From: Paraburkholderia sp. BCC1886
GTDB taxonomy: Bacteria > Pseudomonadota > Gammaproteobacteria > Burkholderiales > Burkholderiaceae
Assembly (NCBI RefSeq): GCF_900996245.1
Contig: NZ_CAAJGK010000074.1
Coordinates: forward strand, 310,001 to 374,000
Reading direction: 5' to 3'
Length of the DNA stretch: 64,000 bases
A model generated the notes under the pieces. The model was not told the origin of the DNA. It ran no database searches and saw nothing but the letters and a program-made list of their open reading frames with translations. Positions 1-7,525 of this stretch are shown in pieces. Both the position numbers and the translations under genes were made by a program. Every line of letters begins with the position of its first letter. The stretch's first letter is position 1.

Positions 1-92
1 AGGCTGTCGCAAATGCTCTGGCCAGGCACGGCGTCGATCACCGCGCCGTCAGGGCATAGTTCGACGTGGGGCAGCACAACGATTTGAGGCAT
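1..92 (-). CDS. fdx: ISC-type [2Fe-2S] ferredoxin, N-terminal part (cut by window edge)
   Basis: The reverse strand from 92 reads MPQIVVLPHVELCPDGAVID and stays open to the window edge, so about 30 residues are visible. This matches the N-terminus of the adrenodoxin-like ferredoxin that ends the isc operon and supplies electrons for cluster assembly. The cluster cysteines lie outside the window. It follows hscA with a 151-base spacer in which no other gene was seen. The identification rests on the short N-terminus plus position, both of which agree. Confidence 0.85.
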   Translation of the reverse strand, partial: MPQIVVLPHVELCPDGAVIDAVPGQSICDS

Positions 93-243
93 ACATTTTC
101 CGTTTGGGTCTGCGGCACGGCGGCCTCGAACAGGCTCCGTGCCATTTTACTGGCGCCATGCGGACTTTTCGACGAGCCCGCATGACGCGATGAGTCGGTT
201 CGGGCAACTGCGCCCGCCCGCCGTTGGCGCCGCAACGTCTCGC

Positions 244-2115
244 TCAGATGTCGTCGAGCTTGCGGCCGGCCAGCGCGCGGCGAATACCTTTGTTCATGCG
301 GCGTGCGGCGAATTCGTCGGTGCCTTCGGCGAGTGTCTTCGTGGCGGCTTCGATCGCGTCGGCGTCCTCGCTCTGTGCGATCGAGCGCAGCGCGGCGAGC
401 AACGTATCCAGTTCGGCGCGTTCGCTGTCGTCGAGCAATTCGGCGTCGGCTTGCAGCGCTGCATCGGTGGCTTCGACCAGGCGGCGCGCCTCCACTTGCG
501 CTTCGCGCAGCGCGCGGGCGCGCATGTCGACCTCGGCGGTCGAGAAGCTGTCTTCGAGCATCTTCGCGATGTCGTCGTCGGCGAGACCGTACGACGGCTT
601 GACGACCACCGACGCTTCCACGCCTGAACCCTGTTCGCGCGCAAACACCGACAGCAGACCGTCGGCATCCACCTGATACGTCACGCGAATCCGCGCCGCG
701 CCGGCCGCCATCGGCGGAATGCCGCGCAGCTCGAAGCGCGCGAGCGAGCGGCAATCGCTGACGAGCTCGCGCTCGCCCTGCACGACGTGGATCGCCATGG
801 CCGTCTGGCCGTCCTTGAAGGTCGTGAAATCCTGCGCGCGCGCGACGGGAATGGTCGAGTTGCGCGGGATGATCTTCTCGGTCAGACCGCCCATGGTTTC
901 GACGCCCAGCGACAGCGGAATCACATCGAGCAGCAGCCATTCGTCGCCGTCCGCACCCCGATTGCCGGCGAGCAGATCGGCTTGAATCGCCGCGCCGAGC
1001 GCGACGACCTGATCCGGGTCGAGATTGATGAGCGGCGGCTGGCCGAAAAACGACTCGACCGCGCGGCGAATTACCGGCATACGGGTCGCGCCGCCCACCA
1101 GCACGACGCCCTTCACTTCTTTGGTCGTGACCCTGGCGTCGCGCAGTGCTTTCTTCGTCGGACCGAACGTGCGCTGCACCAGCGCTTGCGTGACGGCTTC
1201 GAAAGCCGCCTCGCCGATCGTCAGATCGACCTGGGTGCCGCTCGACAACGTGACCTGCAGCGGAGCCGAGGACGACTGCGACAACGCCTCCTTGGTCTCG
1301 CGGACGCTGTCCAGCAGCAGGCGCACGTCTTCCGGCGTGAGCGTTTGCGCGGCGATGCCGGCCTGCTCGAGGACGTAACGGTACAGCGCATGGTCGAAAT
1401 CGTCGCCGCCAAGGGCGGAGTCGCCGCCGGCTGCGAGCACTTCGAACACGCCTTTCGTCAATTTCAGGATCGACAGGTCGAAGGTGCCGCCGCCCAGGTC
1501 GTAGACCGCATACAGGCCTTCCGAACCGTTATCGAGCCCGTAGGCAATGGCGGCCGCGGTCGGCTCGTTCAACAGACGCAGCACGTTCAGACCGGCCAGA
1601 CGCGCCGCGTCCTTGGTGGCCTGGCGTTGCGCTTCGTCGAAATACGCCGGCACGGTGATCACCGCGCCGACCAGTTCGTCGCCGAGCGAGTCTTCCGCAC
1701 GCTGGCGCAGCGTCGCGAGAATTTCCGCCGACACTTCGACCGGGCTCTTCACGCCGTCGACGGTACGGATCTGCACCATGCCGGGCGCGTCGACGAAATC
1801 GTAGGGCGCGTTTTCGGCGCCCTCCACTTCCGACTTGCCGCGGCCCATGAAGCGCTTGACCGACACGATCGTATTGCGCGGATCGGTGGCCGCTTCCGCT
1901 TTCGCGGCGCGACCGATACGGCGGCCGCCCTTTTCCAGGTACCGCACCACCGACGGCAGCAGCGCGTGGCCGTCCTCGTCGGGCAGCACGTCGGGCACGC
2001 CGCTGCGCACGGCGGCGACGAGGGAATTGGTGGTGCCGAGATCGATACCGACCGCGAGACGCCGCTGATGGGGCGCCGGCGCCATGCCGGGTTCGGAGAT
2101 TTGCAGTAAGGCCAT
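244..2115 (-). CDS. hscA: Fe-S assembly Hsp70 chaperone HscA
   Basis: Specialised Hsp70 that, with HscB, drives release of the [2Fe-2S] cluster from the scaffold IscU using ATP. The 623 residues are close to the E. coli length (616). The nucleotide-binding domain shows GIDLGTTNS near residue 23, DLGGGTFDLS near 206 and the VVLVGGATRMP segment; the substrate-binding half and a helical lid follow. It lies between hscB and fdx in the usual order. The 142-base spacer to hscB carries a short tandem repeat and is longer than usual for co-translated partners. Family assignment is secure from context and motifs. Confidence 0.96.
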   Translation of the reverse strand: MALLQISEPGMAPAPHQRRLAVGIDLGTTNSLVAAVRSGVPDVLPDEDGHALLPSVVRYLEKGGRRIGRAAKAEAATDPRNTIVSVKRFMGRGKSEVEGAENAPYDFVDAPGMVQIRTVDGVKSPVEVSAEILATLRQRAEDSLGDELVGAVITVPAYFDEAQRQATKDAARLAGLNVLRLLNEPTAAAIAYGLDNGSEGLYAVYDLGGGTFDLSILKLTKGVFEVLAAGGDSALGGDDFDHALYRYVLEQAGIAAQTLTPEDVRLLLDSVRETKEALSQSSSAPLQVTLSSGTQVDLTIGEAAFEAVTQALVQRTFGPTKKALRDARVTTKEVKGVVLVGGATRMPVIRRAVESFFGQPPLINLDPDQVVALGAAIQADLLAGNRGADGDEWLLLDVIPLSLGVETMGGLTEKIIPRNSTIPVARAQDFTTFKDGQTAMAIHVVQGERELVSDCRSLARFELRGIPPMAAGAARIRVTYQVDADGLLSVFAREQGSGVEASVVVKPSYGLADDDIAKMLEDSFSTAEVDMRARALREAQVEARRLVEATDAALQADAELLDDSERAELDTLLAALRSIAQSEDADAIEAATKTLAEGTDEFAARRMNKGIRRALAGRKLDDI

Positions 2116-2187
2116 CTGGATCTTCTCGGAGCCGCTGGGCTCCGTCCTGAATTCGCGTTGCTGGGTGCGTTGCTGTTGTTTTGGTGT

Positions 2188-2227
2188 TGCTGCTTTGCTG
2201 CTTTGCTGCTTTGCTGCGGTGCTGCTG
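2188..2227. repeat. 8-bp tandem repeat in the hscA-hscB spacer
   Basis: Three perfect tandem copies of TGCTGCTT occupy 2188-2211, followed by two degenerate copies to about 2227. The tract lies wholly between the hscB stop and the hscA start, so copy-number change would alter only the transcribed spacer. It may simply be slippage in GC-rich DNA. Confidence 0.7.
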
Positions 2228-2257
2228 GGCGGTGCTGCGCTCCGGGCAAATCGAACG

Positions 2258-2785
2258 CTAATTGTCGAGCCGCTCGATCTGCGTGTCGATTTCAGCCGCC
2301 ACTCTTTCGATGAACATCAACTGACGAACCGCCTCGCCCGCCGCCTGATTCGCGCCGCTGTCAAGCAACGCGCCGAGCTTCGTGAAGCGCACGCGCTCTT
2401 CATCGCGCAACTCGGTGAGCAACGCGTCGAGCGCATCGACGTTTTTCGCCGCCGCGGCGTCTTCGATACCTTCGCGCCATTCCATCTGCTGCATCAGGAA
2501 GGCCGGCTCCATCGCGGTATTGTTCTCCGCGCCGACGTCGATGCCGCGTTGCGAGAGCAGATAGGTCGCGCGCTTCAACGGGTCGCGCAACGTTTGATAA
2601 GCCTCGTTGGTGCGGGTCGCCCACTGCATCGCGATGCGCTTTTGCGCGTCGCCGGCCGCGGCGAAGCGGTCGGGATGCACTTGCGCCTGCACGGTGCGGT
2701 AAGCGTGATCGAGCGCCGCTGCGTCGAGTGCGAATTGCGCCGGCAGATCGAACAGGTCGAAGTGGCTGTCGTTCAGCGAGGCCAT
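2258..2785 (-). CDS. hscB: J-domain co-chaperone HscB
   Basis: DnaJ-like partner that delivers IscU to HscA and stimulates its ATPase. The 175 residues match the family (about 171). An N-terminal J domain carries the HPD motif at residues 37-39, and the C-terminal half is the helical IscU-binding domain. The start at 2785 gives the expected N-terminus but has only a weak ribosome binding site. It is the first gene after a predicted terminator that separates hscBA-fdx from iscRSUA. Confidence 0.95.
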   Translation of the reverse strand: MASLNDSHFDLFDLPAQFALDAAALDHAYRTVQAQVHPDRFAAAGDAQKRIAMQWATRTNEAYQTLRDPLKRATYLLSQRGIDVGAENNTAMEPAFLMQQMEWREGIEDAAAAKNVDALDALLTELRDEERVRFTKLGALLDSGANQAAGEAVRQLMFIERVAAEIDTQIERLDN

Positions 2786-2888
2786 CGAGTGATTGGATTC
2801 CGTTCAGAAGGCGCACCGGAGTGCTGGGTATGCAAATAGCGAAGCGAGCGAAGAGTGCGCAAACAGGCAGCGACGTCGCGGACAAATT

Positions 2889-2909
2889 AAAAAGGCGGCA
2901 CGCGCCGCC
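2889..2909 (-). terminator. Intrinsic terminator or attenuator between iscA and hscB
   Basis: On the minus strand, GGCGGC and GCCGCC form a 6-bp all-GC stem around a 4-base loop (2894-2909), followed by five T residues (2893-2889) and then AATTT. It sits 32 bases after the iscA stop and about 100 bases before the hscB start. It would reduce or stop transcription within the isc operon. A weak candidate promoter lies in the spacer beyond it. Confidence 0.6.
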
Positions 2910-2940
2910 TTGAGTCCGCTTCGCGCGGAAATGATCCGGT

Positions 2941-3264
2941 TCAGACGCGGAACGACTCGCCGCAACCGCATTCGTCCTTCACGTTCGGGTTGTTGAACTT
3001 GAAGCCTTCGTTCAACCCTTCGCGCGCGAAATCGAGTTCGGTTCCGTCGATGTACGCGAGGCTCTTCGGGTCGACAATGATCTTCACGCCGTTGCAGTCG
3101 AACACTTCGTCTTCGGGCGCGAGTTCATCCACGTATTCGAGCTTGTAGGCCAGACCGGAACAACCGGTCGTGCGCACGCCCACGCGCAGGCCGACGCCTT
3201 TGCCGCGACGGATCAGATACTTCTGGACGTGTTGTGCTGCCTTATCGGTCAACGTAATTGCCAT
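2941..3264 (-). CDS. iscA: Iron-sulphur carrier protein IscA
   Basis: A-type carrier/scaffold that passes Fe-S clusters to target proteins. Starting at MAITLTDKAA (3264) gives 107 residues, the usual length, with the three ligand cysteines at positions 35, 99 and 101 (TTGCSG and ECGCGES), as in E. coli IscA. A longer frame starting upstream adds 14 residues without homology and was not used. It sits between iscU and hscB. Confidence 0.95.
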   Translation of the reverse strand: MAITLTDKAAQHVQKYLIRRGKGVGLRVGVRTTGCSGLAYKLEYVDELAPEDEVFDCNGVKIIVDPKSLAYIDGTELDFAREGLNEGFKFNNPNVKDECGCGESFRV

Positions 3265-3376
3265 AGCGTTTCTCATTGCGCCGCGCTTCGTCGGATCGTG
3301 TTTCATGACCCGCGACGCGCGACTGCCCTGCCTGCATCAGATATCGTTGGAGAGGGGCTCGCCCTCGCCGGCTTCC

Positions 3377-3793
3377 TTAAGCGTGCTGCTGGTCGGCTGC
3401 GACCGAGGCCGCTTCGCCGTGACGTTGCTTGTAGTCGGCGACTGCTGCCTTGATCGCGTCTTCCGCGAGAATCGAGCAGTGGATTTTGACCGGCGGCAGC
3501 GCCAGTTCTTCGGCGATCTGCGTGTTCTTGATCGACATGGCCTGATCGAGCGTCTTGCCCTTCACCCATTCGGTAACGAGCGAGCTCGACGCGATGGCCG
3601 AACCGCAGCCGTATGTCTTGAACTTCGCGTCTTCAATGATGCCGTCCGCGCCCACGCGGATCTGCAACTTCATCACGTCGCCGCAAGCCGGTGCGCCGAC
3701 CATGCCGGTGCCGACCGCGTCGTCGTCTTTCGCGAACGAACCGACGTTGCGCGGGTTTTCGTAGTGGTCCAGAACCTTGTCGCTATAAGCCAT
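3377..3793 (-). CDS. iscU: Fe-S cluster scaffold protein IscU
   Basis: Scaffold on which IscS-derived sulphur and iron form [2Fe-2S] clusters. The 138-residue protein has the three cluster cysteines at 37, 63 and 106, the adjacent Asp39, and the LPPVK motif at about 99-103 recognised by HscA. Its C-terminus is a few residues longer than in E. coli and is rich in Ala and Gln. Genes iscS and iscA flank it on the same strand. Confidence 0.97.
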   Translation of the reverse strand: MAYSDKVLDHYENPRNVGSFAKDDDAVGTGMVGAPACGDVMKLQIRVGADGIIEDAKFKTYGCGSAIASSSLVTEWVKGKTLDQAMSIKNTQIAEELALPPVKIHCSILAEDAIKAAVADYKQRHGEAASVAADQQHA

Positions 3794-3856
3794 GATGTCA
3801 CTCCTTGATTCGTTTGCTTTGCAATCCGATGAATTCGACGACGTTCAGATAGCGCG

Positions 3857-5080
3857 TCAGTGCGCTGCCCACTGAATGCTCGAAATATCGATCCCTTCCT
3901 TGTGCATGTCCCACAGCGGCGACAGATCGCGCAGCTTGGCAATCTTGTTCTTCAGCAGGTTGATCACGTAGTCGACGTCCTGCTCGGTCGTGAAACGACC
4001 CACCGTGAAGCGGATCGAGCTATGCGCGAGTTCGTCGTTACGACCCAGCGCGCGCAGCACGTAAGACGGTTCCAGCGAGGCCGACGTACACGCCGAACCC
4101 GACGACACCGCGACGTCCTTGACCGCCATGATCAGCGATTCGCCTTCGACGAAATTGAAGCTGATGTTCAGGTTGTGCGGCACACGCTTTTCCATGTCGC
4201 CGTTCACATACACTTCTTCCATTTCCGACAGGCCGTTTAGCAGACGGTCGCGCAGCATACGGATGCGTTCGTTTTCCGTCGCCATTTCTTCACGTGCGAT
4301 ACGGAACGCTTCGCCCATGCCGACGATCTGGTGCGTCGCCAGCGTGCCCGAACGCATACCGCGCTCATGACCGCCGCCGTGCATCTGCGCTTCGATACGG
4401 ATACGCGGCTTGCGACGCACGTACAGCGCGCCGATGCCCTTCGGACCATACGTCTTGTGCGCCGAGAACGACATCAGGTCGACCTTCAGCTTCTGCAGGT
4501 CGATAGCGATCTTGCCGGTGGCCTGCGCGGCGTCGACGTGAAAAATAATGCCTTTTTCACGAGTGATTTCGCCGATTGCCTCGATGTCCTGAATCACGCC
4601 GATTTCGTTGTTCACCGACATGATGGACACCAGAATGGTGTCGGGACGCAGCGCCGCCTTGAATTTGTCGAGGTCGATCAAACCGTCGTCCTTGACGTCG
4701 AGATACGTGACGTCGAAGCCTTCGCGTTCGAGTTCGCGGCAAGTATCGAGCACGGCCTTGTGTTCGGTCTTGACCGTGATGACGTGCTTGCCCTTGCTCT
4801 TGTAGAAGTGCGCAGCACCCTTGATAGCCAGGTTGTCCGACTCCGTCGCGCCGGACGTCCAGATGATTTCGCGCGGATCGGCATTGACCAGCGCCGCGAC
4901 GTTCTCGCGCGCTTCTTCGACCGCGCGCTCCGCGTCCCAGCCATACGAGTGGCTGCGCGAGGCGGGGTTGCCGAACTGCTCGCGCAGGTACGGAATCATC
5001 TTGTCCACTACGCGCGGGTCGATCGGCGTCGTCGCGCTGTAGTCCATGTAAATGGGCAGATGGAGAGAGTCGTTGTTCAT
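3857..5080 (-). CDS. iscS: Cysteine desulphurase IscS
   Basis: PLP-dependent desulphurase that takes sulphur from L-cysteine for Fe-S and thio-cofactor synthesis. The start at MNNDSLHLPIYMDYSATTP (5080), preceded by GGAG six bases upstream, gives 407 residues. The PLP lysine lies in SFSAHKTYGPKG and the catalytic cysteine in the SSGSACTSASLEPS loop. An in-frame start 21 bases upstream has poorer support. It is the second gene of the isc operon, after iscR. Confidence 0.97.
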   Translation of the reverse strand: MNNDSLHLPIYMDYSATTPIDPRVVDKMIPYLREQFGNPASRSHSYGWDAERAVEEARENVAALVNADPREIIWTSGATESDNLAIKGAAHFYKSKGKHVITVKTEHKAVLDTCRELEREGFDVTYLDVKDDGLIDLDKFKAALRPDTILVSIMSVNNEIGVIQDIEAIGEITREKGIIFHVDAAQATGKIAIDLQKLKVDLMSFSAHKTYGPKGIGALYVRRKPRIRIEAQMHGGGHERGMRSGTLATHQIVGMGEAFRIAREEMATENERIRMLRDRLLNGLSEMEEVYVNGDMEKRVPHNLNISFNFVEGESLIMAVKDVAVSSGSACTSASLEPSYVLRALGRNDELAHSSIRFTVGRFTTEQDVDYVINLLKNKIAKLRDLSPLWDMHKEGIDISSIQWAAH

Positions 5081-5169
5081 CAATTGCTCCGGGGACGTCA
5101 TATGCTCTGGCTTCTGGGTTTCTGATCGGGCTGTGGCGGAGTCGCGTAGACGACTCCCGGCGACGAGCC

Positions 5170-5700
5170 CTAAGAACCGGCCATGTTGAAAACGGAATTG
5201 GGCCCTTTCGGCGCGACACGTACCGGCTCGACCGCTGCGGCTTCATTGCGCCTGTCGCGCAAGACCGCCGGCGCGCCTTCACGCGAACGTTGTTGATCGA
5301 CCAGATCTTTCAGGGAGACCGAATCCAGGTACTCGACCATCTTCTGGTTCAGCGTCGACCATAGTTCGTGCGTCATGCAATGACCGTCGTGCTGCTTGGT
5401 GCCTTCGCACGAACCCTTGCCGCCGCATTGTGTTGCGTCGAGCGGTTCGTCCACCGCGATGATAATGTCCGCCACGGTCACGTCTTCGGCACGGCGCGCG
5501 AGATTGTAGCCGCCGCCCGGTCCGCGCACGGACTCGACGATTTCATGACGACGCAGCTTGCCAAACAGCTGCTCGAGGTAGGACAGGGAAATATGCTGGC
5601 GCTGGCTGATACCCGCAAGCGTCACCGGGCCCTGCTCCTGGCGCAGTGCCAGGTCAATCATCGCCGTGACGGCGAAACGGCCTTTCGTAGTGAGTCTCAT
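5170..5700 (-). CDS. iscR: Rrf2-family Fe-S regulator IscR
   Basis: Autoregulatory repressor that senses Fe-S supply through a [2Fe-2S] cluster. From MRLTTKGRFAV at 5700 it has 176 residues, with an N-terminal winged helix (HISLSYLEQLFGKLR). Candidate ligands are Cys92, Cys98, Cys108 and His111. Compared with E. coli (Cys92, Cys98, Cys104, His107) there are four extra residues between the second and third cysteines. It heads the operon and two type-1 IscR boxes overlap its promoter. Confidence 0.95.
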   Translation of the reverse strand: MRLTTKGRFAVTAMIDLALRQEQGPVTLAGISQRQHISLSYLEQLFGKLRRHEIVESVRGPGGGYNLARRAEDVTVADIIIAVDEPLDATQCGGKGSCEGTKQHDGHCMTHELWSTLNQKMVEYLDSVSLKDLVDQQRSREGAPAVLRDRRNEAAAVEPVRVAPKGPNSVFNMAGS

Positions 5701-5717
5701 AGGGTGTGGGGACCGCA

Positions 5718-5742
5718 ATTCTCGACAAGTTTGGTCAAGTAT
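5718..5742 (-). promoter_or_regulatory. Promoter-proximal IscR box (type 1, imperfect)
   Basis: Read on the minus strand, this 25-base element begins ATACTTGACC and ends GTCGAGAAT. It matches the remembered E. coli type-1 IscR consensus at 21 of 25 positions by hand comparison. It covers the predicted -10 and transcription start of iscR, so binding should repress. Confidence 0.65.
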
Positions 5743-5765
5743 AAATACATGAGTGAATTAGTCAA
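5738..5765 (-). promoter_or_regulatory. Predicted iscR operon promoter
   Basis: On the minus strand, TTGACT (5765-5760) and TATACT (5743-5738) are separated by 16 bases, a good sigma-70 match. Both hexamers lie inside the two IscR boxes, which fits autorepression. Transcription should begin near 5731, leaving a leader of about 30 bases before the iscR start codon. Confidence 0.6.
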
Positions 5766-5769
5766 GTAT
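5745..5769 (-). promoter_or_regulatory. Upstream IscR box (type 1, near consensus)
   Basis: On the minus strand this 25-base element begins ATACTTGACT and ends ATGTAT. It matches the remembered type-1 consensus at 23 of 25 positions. It covers the -35 hexamer, and its start is 27 bases from that of the second box, so two dimers could sit on nearly the same DNA face. Confidence 0.75.
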
Positions 5770-5832
5770 CCCTATTGCGATTTGGGTCATTACTTAATAG
5801 TCGCGGGCTGTTTTTGTTGGCCAGACCGGCAA

Positions 5833-6330
5833 TCAGGCCAGCAATTGGGGGCGCAATGCCGCGATAAGCCCGCGGCAGGCCGCTTCGCATTGATCCAGCA
5901 CCTGCTCGAAGCCGCTTTCGCCACCGAAGTACGGGTCGACCACTTCGCGAGCACCGTTCCAGCGATCGTCACGCTCGGGCACGAATTCCAGCAGCAGACG
6001 GATTTTGTCGCGCTGCGCGGGCGGACAAACCGCGCGCAAGGCGGCGACGTTCTTGTCGTCCATTGCGATCAGCAGGTCGAAGCGTTCGAAGTCGGCGAGT
6101 TCGATCTGCCGCCCGCGTAATTCGTCCAGCTTGTAACCGCGTTGTCCGGCCGCCTGCCGTGCGCGCCGGTCGGGAGGCTGGCCGATATGCCAGTCGCCGG
6201 TGCCGGCCGAGTCGATCAGGATGCGCTCTTTCAGCTTCGCCTCGTCGACGAGCTGCCGCATCACACCTTCGGCAGTCGGCGAGCGGCAGATGTTTCCCAG
6301 ACAGACGAAGCAGATGGACACGGTTTTCAT
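5833..6330 (-). CDS. Low-molecular-weight protein-tyrosine phosphatase
   Basis: Cytoplasmic LMW-PTP of 165 residues. The P-loop CLGNICRS lies at residues 10-17 (Cys nucleophile, Arg16), and the general-acid Asp is in VDPYFGG near residue 128. It is the gene directly upstream of iscR on the same strand, with a 132-base gap holding the isc promoter, so it is probably a separate transcript. No capsule or kinase genes are nearby, so its physiological substrate cannot be inferred. Confidence 0.9.
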   Translation of the reverse strand: MKTVSICFVCLGNICRSPTAEGVMRQLVDEAKLKERILIDSAGTGDWHIGQPPDRRARQAAGQRGYKLDELRGRQIELADFERFDLLIAMDDKNVAALRAVCPPAQRDKIRLLLEFVPERDDRWNGAREVVDPYFGGESGFEQVLDQCEAACRGLIAALRPQLLA

Positions 6331-6386
6331 CGGAGAGATCGTGCGAAATAACGCGGTCCAGAGGTGGCGGGGAAAACGGTGCCGCG

Positions 6387-6392
6387 ATTATA
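6387..6392 (-). promoter_or_regulatory. Candidate -10 element for the phosphatase gene
   Basis: A perfect TATAAT on the minus strand lies 57 bases upstream of the phosphatase start in an AT-rich patch. No clear -35 hexamer was found at the right distance, so the call is tentative. Confidence 0.4.
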
Positions 6393-6442
6393 CAAAAACA
6401 GTAAAAATTTCGCCCGGCGCGGCTGCGGAGGATGACGCCAGC

Positions 6443-6682
6443 TCAGTAGGCTTCAGCTACCGGCACAGCGGGAACGGCGCGAGAGGACTTGGCGGGAAGC
6501 GTCGATACATCGCCCACCATTCCATACGAGACTGCGCGCGCAAGCTCGGCGCTAAGTTGATCCGTGGGGAGCGGAGCCTGCGAGGCGCGCGAAGCGACAT
6601 CGCTACCAAGATGCAAATAAGCGGCCGCTGCAAGCGGCACGACGATGGCCAAGGGCCAGTACACCGATATTATCTTTGTCAT
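6443..6682 (-). CDS. Small hypothetical single-pass membrane or exported protein
   Basis: A 79-residue frame starting MTKIISVYWPLAIVVPLAAA at 6682. Residues about 5-22 form one hydrophobic segment and the rest is Ala/Ser-rich and polar. I do not recognise a family. The frame extends upstream to 6838, but the added part lacks coding character and runs against the region before the lipoprotein. Only a weak GAAAG lies before the start. It could be a membrane anchor or a secreted peptide. Confidence 0.5.
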   Translation of the reverse strand: MTKIISVYWPLAIVVPLAAAAYLHLGSDVASRASQAPLPTDQLSAELARAVSYGMVGDVSTLPAKSSRAVPAVPVAEAY

Positions 6683-6905
6683 GATGTTGGTTCTTTCGAT
6701 TGGGGGCAGATGAGCTTGCGGCCCACTATGCAAAATCGGTATCCTATAGATATCGCCAATCGGGAAAAACCCGGTGAATCGAGATACAGCGTTGTCTGTA
6801 CTGGAACAGTCGAGAGAAATCCTTACAAACACATACAAAACCTCACGTGACGGACGGTGATAATGACTGTCCTATAAACATAAAACTCTCGCACGGGTCG
6901 ATCAG

Positions 6906-7481
6906 ATGAAACGAATTTCCCTATTCGCAGGTCTCGCCGCTGCCGCCCTGCTCGGTGGCTGCGCGGTTTATCCGGACGGCACCCCCGCTTACGGCAATAG
7001 CTACGGCGGTGGTGGCTACAGCGGCTACCAGCAGGGCTACGACGGTTACGCGACCGCCGTGCCGGTGGTGCCGCAAACCAACGTCTACATGGGTTACAGC
7101 AACTACGGCGGCCCCGGGTACTACGGTGGGCCGGGGCCTGGTTATCGCGGAAATGGCGGCTACCAGGACCGTGGACGCCCGAACGACGGCTATCGCGGCG
7201 ACAACGGGCGCGGTGACCATGGCGGCAATGGCCGTGGCAACAATGGAAACAGCGGCAATTGGCGCGATCAGCCCAACGGCGGCTCGCATGGCGGCCCGCC
7301 GCAACAGCAAGGGGGCGGTGGACAGAACGGTCAACGCCCCGGTGGTGGCGGTGGTGGTGGCGGCCAGCAGGCGCGTCCGCCGCAACAGGCTGAGGGTGGA
7401 GGCGGCGGCCGGGGTAATGGCAATTCGGCGCAAACGCGCGGCGTGCCGGGGCGTCAGTCGGGCGGACCGACCGAACATTGA
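6906..7481 (+). CDS. Gly/Asn-rich putative lipoprotein
   Basis: A 191-residue protein with a lipoprotein signal (MKRISLFAGLAAAALLGGC; lipobox LGGC, lipidated Cys at 19). The mature part is low-complexity: Gly/Tyr-rich to about residue 90, then Gly/Asn/Arg-rich, then Gly/Gln/Pro-rich. No folded domain is evident. Such proteins are common in Burkholderia envelopes and are mostly uncharacterised. A TATAAA at 6873-6878 is a possible -10. It converges on lutB. Confidence 0.75.
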   Translation: MKRISLFAGLAAAALLGGCAVYPDGTPAYGNSYGGGGYSGYQQGYDGYATAVPVVPQTNVYMGYSNYGGPGYYGGPGPGYRGNGGYQDRGRPNDGYRGDNGRGDHGGNGRGNNGNSGNWRDQPNGGSHGGPPQQQGGGGQNGQRPGGGGGGGGQQARPPQQAEGGGGGRGNGNSAQTRGVPGRQSGGPTEH

Positions 7482-7525
7482 GCGATCAGTAAATCAAGCG
7501 CGTAAGCGGCGGCGTAGCGCCCGGT

